This document shows positions 34,560 through 36,965 of a DNA stretch of 36,965 bases, one piece after another. The stretch's first letter is position 1; every line of letters starts with the position of its first letter. The notes under the pieces were generated by a model that saw only the letters and a program-made list of their open reading frames with translations, did not search any database and had not been told where the DNA came from. The position numbers were made by a program, and so were the translations under genes. Source of the stretch: Pseudomonadota bacterium (GTDB taxonomy: Bacteria > Pseudomonadota > Alphaproteobacteria > Azospirillales > Azospirillaceae); NCBI GenBank assembly GCA_023411035.1, contig JAEYPE010000179.1, positions 1 to 36,965 on the forward strand, given 5' to 3'.

Positions 34560-34738
34560 GGCGCGTCGTCCGGGTCGGTGACGGTCAGGGAAACCACCGA
34601 CGTGTCGATGAGCAGCTTCCCCGCGTTCTCGAAATTCACGGTGACGCGGTCGCCGATGGCGGATTGCACCTGTCCCAGGCCCCAGTCGGGGCGGGCGGGG
34701 TGGCGCACCCAGGCGCCGGGAACCAGTGAGTCGTCCAT
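34556..34738 (-). CDS. DUF3553 small protein (60 aa)
   Basis: ATG at 34738 with AGGAGG six bases upstream. LVPGAWVRHPARPDWGLGQVQSAIGDRVTVNFENAGKLLID is the DUF3553 core: a small beta-barrel (Tudor/CarD-like pattern 'GxxVxHPxxxxWGxGxV...VxVxFexAGxk') also found as the C-terminal domain of UvrD/PcrA-type helicases, where it contacts nucleic acid or polymerase. As a stand-alone protein its role is unknown; it may interact with RNA polymerase or DNA. The four-base overlap with the cytochrome c start makes co-translation likely, an odd pairing with no obvious functional reason. It is divergent from chpT. Confidence 0.85.
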   Translation of the reverse strand: MDDSLVPGAWVRHPARPDWGLGQVQSAIGDRVTVNFENAGKLLIDTSVVSLTVTDPDDAP

Positions 34739-34954
34739 GCCGCGCCTCCTGCATCCGCCGGAATCGGTTATCGCTTTCGCGGGATGACCACGGAAAAGCG
34801 GCGGCATCCCCGCCCCTGGAATGATACAAACGGAGATCGCCGCCGGCCACCTCCGTGGAACACCGGCATGCTACAGAATGGCGCCCGGCCAGGGGAAGTT
34901 CCCAACGCCGTGGCATGGGCCGAAGACCGGCCGTCAACGATCTGGAGACCACCC
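34739..34954. promoter_or_regulatory. Divergent control region DUF3553 / chpT
   Basis: 216 bp with no credible gene; the frame open from ATG 34784 into chpT encodes an Arg/Pro-rich stretch unlike ChpT. A possible -10 element, GATACA/TACAAA, lies near 34822 and another, TACAGA, near 34872, each without a clear -35. No palindrome of note. Confidence 0.35.
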
Positions 34955-35599
34955 GTGCCGCTGGACATCCGCGTGATCGAGCTTGTCGCTTCCCGCATCT
35001 GCCACGACCTCGTGAGTCCGGTGGGAGCGATCCGCAACGGGCTGGAACTGATCGAGGAGATGGAGGATGAACCCGCCGGGGGCTTCCTGGGCGAGGCGGT
35101 GAAGCTGATTGAGCATTCCTCGGGGCAGGCCGACCGGCGGCTGCGCGTCTTCCGGCTCGCCTACGGCCTTGCCGGGCGGGAGCAGAAGGGCTTCGGCGAC
35201 ACCCGGTCCTCCGCTCAGGGGCTTCTGGAGGGCGGGCGAACCACGCTGGACTGGCCGGCGGGCGTGCCGAACGACCAACTCGCCTCCAAGCGGGGGGCGG
35301 CGAAGGTGCTGTTGAACGTCATCATCCTGGCCGACGAGGCGCTGACCCACGGCGGCACCATCACCGTCGCTGCGTTGGGGGATGAGCAGGCGGGCCGCTT
35401 CACCATCACCGCCGCCGGCCGTCCCGGCGCCCTGAAGGAGGAGGCCGCGGCGGCGCTGGCCGGCACCGTGGCCACCGCCGATCTGACCCCGCGCACCATC
35501 CACGCCTACATGACCGGGCGCTTCGCCGAGGACGACGGTTACCGCGTCGCCGCCACCGCCGCCGGGCCGGACCGGCTGGTCTTTACCGTGGAGTGGTGA
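34955..35599 (+). CDS. chpT: ChpT-type histidine phosphotransferase (DUF2328)
   Basis: 214 residues from GTG 34955, with GGAG seven bases upstream. The N-terminal helical hairpin has the phospho-His17 in ELVASRICHDLVSPVGAIRNGLELIEEM, as in Caulobacter ChpT and the DUF2328 family. A degenerate HATPase-like domain follows, including KRGAAKVLLNVIILADEALTHGGTITVAA. ChpT passes phosphate from CckA to CtrA and CpdR in Caulobacter, controlling cell cycle or, in other alphaproteobacteria, motility. Length and motif are right; no cckA or ctrA is near. cheA starts 442 bp further along, so a motility link is plausible here. Confidence 0.88.
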   Translation: MPLDIRVIELVASRICHDLVSPVGAIRNGLELIEEMEDEPAGGFLGEAVKLIEHSSGQADRRLRVFRLAYGLAGREQKGFGDTRSSAQGLLEGGRTTLDWPAGVPNDQLASKRGAAKVLLNVIILADEALTHGGTITVAALGDEQAGRFTITAAGRPGALKEEAAAALAGTVATADLTPRTIHAYMTGRFAEDDGYRVAATAAGPDRLVFTVEW

Positions 35600-35607
35600 G
35601 CCGGCCC

Positions 35608-35781
35608 CTATAAGGGCTTGGAAATCCGCGCATCGACGACGACCTGTTCCGACCCGCCGCCGGTCTGGTGCGCGGTGATCCGCAGTTCCACCGCGACGCC
35701 GTGACGCGCGGCTTCGGCCAGGGTGCGGTTCAGGTCCGCGATGGCCGCGCGCACGTTCCGCGCCAGTTCCTCGTCGGTCAT
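35608..35781 (-). CDS. Small conserved-looking protein (57 aa)
   Basis: ATG at 35781 with GGAGG four bases upstream; the longer frame to 35880 lacks a ribosome site. An N-terminal amphipathic helix, DEELARNVRAAIADLNRTLAEAARHG, is followed by three strands, VAVELRITAHQTGGGSEQVVVDARISKPL. The helix plus strands pattern suggests a compact alpha-beta mini-domain. It converges with chpT, 8 bp apart. No family recognised. High GC3, clear SD and good amphipathicity argue that it is translated. Confidence 0.6.
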   Translation of the reverse strand: MTDEELARNVRAAIADLNRTLAEAARHGVAVELRITAHQTGGGSEQVVVDARISKPL

Positions 35782-35967
35782 CGTGCCTCCCTCTGACACC
35801 GGTCTCCCGGGCGCCACGGGTCCGTGGGCGCCACCGGTCCTGCGGGCTGTGACTATGGGTGCGGCGAGGCGGTGCGGCAACGGGACCCCAGGGGTGGTAC
35901 CGAAGGAGGTAAGGTTCTCTTAATCAGTGTTTGACAGGCTCCCGCCGTAGCTGGAAAGGCCCGTACC

Positions 35968-35988
35968 GGCGGCGTCGCGCACGCCGCC
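35968..35988. promoter_or_regulatory. Hairpin in the cheA leader region
   Basis: GGCGGCGT (35968–35975), 5-nt loop, ACGCCGCC (35981–35988): perfect 8-bp stem 52 bp before the cheA ATG, downstream of a perfect TTGACA (35931–35936). No T tract follows. It could be an attenuator, or the terminator of a minor transcript. A perfect AAGGAGGT (35903–35910) also lies upstream with no start at correct spacing. Confidence 0.4.
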
Positions 35989-36040
35989 CTCCGGACGGCC
36001 GGCCGGAAACGGACATAATAGCGGGCGTGGGGATCGCGAC

Positions 36041-36965
36041 ATGGATGATCTGCTCTCCGAATTCCTGACGGAAACCAACGAGAACCTGTCGGTTCTCGAC
36101 GTGGAACTGGTCCGTCTGGAGCAGAATCCCAACAATCCGGAACTGCTGTCGAACATCTTCCGTCTGGTGCACACCATCAAGGGCACCTGCGGCTTCCTCG
36201 GTCTGCCGCGCCTGGAAAAGGTCGCGCACGCCTCGGAGAACGTGCTGGGCAAGTTCCGCGACGGGGAACTGACCATCAACCCCGAAGCGGTGTCGCTGAT
36301 CCTTCAGGCGCTGGACACCATCAAGAGCCTGCTGGCCGTGCTGGAGGCGACGGAGGCGGAGCCGCCGGGCGACGACCTGCCGCTGATCGAGCGCCTGAAC
36401 CTGTGCGCCGAAGGCAAGCTGGGCGGCGGAACCGCCGCTCCGGCCAAGCCCGCCCCGGCGCCCGAACCCCCGCCGGCTCCCGCGGTCGCGGCGGCGGAGG
36501 AAGCTCCGGTCTCGTCCGGCAACCTCACGCTGGACGAGCTTGAGGCGATCTGGAACGCCACGCCCGGTCCGACCGGCACGGCGCTGGCCCCGGTCGTTCC
36601 GGAACCGGTGGAAGAGCCCGCGCCCTCGCAGGATCTCGTGGTGCCGGAACCCGATCCGGTGCCCGCCGCCAAGGTGCCCGCCCCCGCCGAAGCCGCCTCC
36701 GCGGGCGGTGCCGCCGGCAACGATGGCGCGACGAAGGAATCGGCGGTCGCCGCGCAGACCATCCGCGTGAACGTCGACCTGCTCGAAAACCTGATGACCA
36801 TGGTGTCCGAGCTGGTGCTGACCCGCAACCAGCTCCTCCAGATCCTGCGGTCGCAGAAGGAGAGCGAGTTCGCCGCCCCGCTGCAGCGCCTGAACCATGT
36901 GACGTCGGAGCTGCAGGAAGGCGTCATGAAGACGCGCATGCAGCCCATCGGCAACGCCTGGGCCA
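36041..36965 (+). CDS. cheA: Chemotaxis histidine kinase CheA, N-terminal part (truncated by window end)
   Basis: 308 codons visible; the frame is still open at the last base. ATG at 36041 with GGGGA seven bases upstream. The P1/Hpt domain (about 1–105) has the phospho-His44 in FRLVHTIKGTCGFLGL. A Pro/Ala/Glu-rich linker (about 120–235) has one embedded helix, LTLDELEAIWNATPG, and no clear P2 domain. The P3 dimerisation helices begin at about 240 with IRVNVDLLENLMTMVSELVLTRNQLL and run to the window end (KTRMQPIGNAW). CheA phosphorylates CheY and CheB from chemoreceptor input at the membrane array. Kinase (P4) and CheW-like (P5) domains must lie beyond. chpT lies upstream, so this probably opens a che operon. 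Confidence 0.92.
   Translation, partial: MDDLLSEFLTETNENLSVLDVELVRLEQNPNNPELLSNIFRLVHTIKGTCGFLGLPRLEKVAHASENVLGKFRDGELTINPEAVSLILQALDTIKSLLAVLEATEAEPPGDDLPLIERLNLCAEGKLGGGTAAPAKPAPAPEPPPAPAVAAAEEAPVSSGNLTLDELEAIWNATPGPTGTALAPVVPEPVEEPAPSQDLVVPEPDPVPAAKVPAPAEAASAGGAAGNDGATKESAVAAQTIRVNVDLLENLMTMVSELVLTRNQLLQILRSQKESEFAAPLQRLNHVTSELQEGVMKTRMQPIGNAWA

Noticed and set aside
34784..34954. Extended N-terminus of ChpT from ATG 34784
   Set aside because: The extra 57 residues are Arg/Pro/Trp-rich and not in the family, and the GTG at 34955 has a proper ribosome site right before the conserved helix.

Overview
The window is high-GC chromosomal DNA from an alphaproteobacterium. The best match is Rhodospirillales, probably Azospirillum or a close relative. 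This is inferred from the gene families seen (ChpT-type phosphotransferase, PetP/PetR-like regulators, DUF2336, HolC next to PepA, SurA–PdxA), the strong GC3 bias and the many small genus-type hypothetical genes. No rRNA, tRNA, CRISPR array, transposase or phage module was recognised.

Layout. (1) 1–2.1 kb: ketone-body/PHB catabolism (3' end of acetoacetyl-CoA synthetase, then 3-hydroxybutyrate dehydrogenase), facing a YfcG-type glutathione transferase across a shared terminator. (2) 2.1–3.0 kb: two tiny genes and a single-domain response regulator. (3) 3.0–12.7 kb, minus strand: an alpha-glucan/trehalose operon. One 1,877-codon gene encodes three enzymes in a row (maltokinase-like, trehalohydrolase TreZ, glucanotransferase MalQ). 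It is followed by treY and a cupin ORF that has no stop of its own at the expected place. Together TreY and TreZ release trehalose from maltodextrins, MalQ rebuilds long glucans from the short leftovers, and the maltokinase domain would capture maltose as maltose-1-phosphate. (4) 12.4–15.0 kb: three small hypothetical genes, an FAD amine/amino-acid oxidase-like enzyme and an HNH protein. (5) 15–19.3 kb: an EnvZ/OmpR-like (PetR-like) pair preceded by a membrane hybrid histidine kinase. (6) 19.6–21.8 kb: cold-shock gene, a small SutA-motif protein, and a PetP-like MarR regulator divergent from a branched-chain aminotransferase.

(7) 21.8–22.7 kb: a relatively AT-rich higBA toxin–antitoxin cassette with a striking palindrome at its 5' end, sitting directly in front of uvrB, which carries a near-consensus alphaproteobacterial SOS box. 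(8) 25–28 kb: a Tyr/Gly/His-rich lipoprotein, a DUF2336 protein and a REC–HisKA–HATPase kinase. (9) 28–34 kb: holC and pepA on one strand, divergent from an lptG–surA–pdxA operon in which the usual lptF, lptD and rsmA neighbours are missing. (10) 34–37 kb: a 40-residue membrane peptide gene, a DUF3553–cytochrome c pair with overlapping start and stop, chpT, a small gene, and the 5' part of cheA running off the window.

The most unusual object is the triple-enzyme fusion, followed by the cupin read-through, the palindromic higBA control region and the incomplete lpt locus. Function calls are by family recognition from motifs; no database search was possible.
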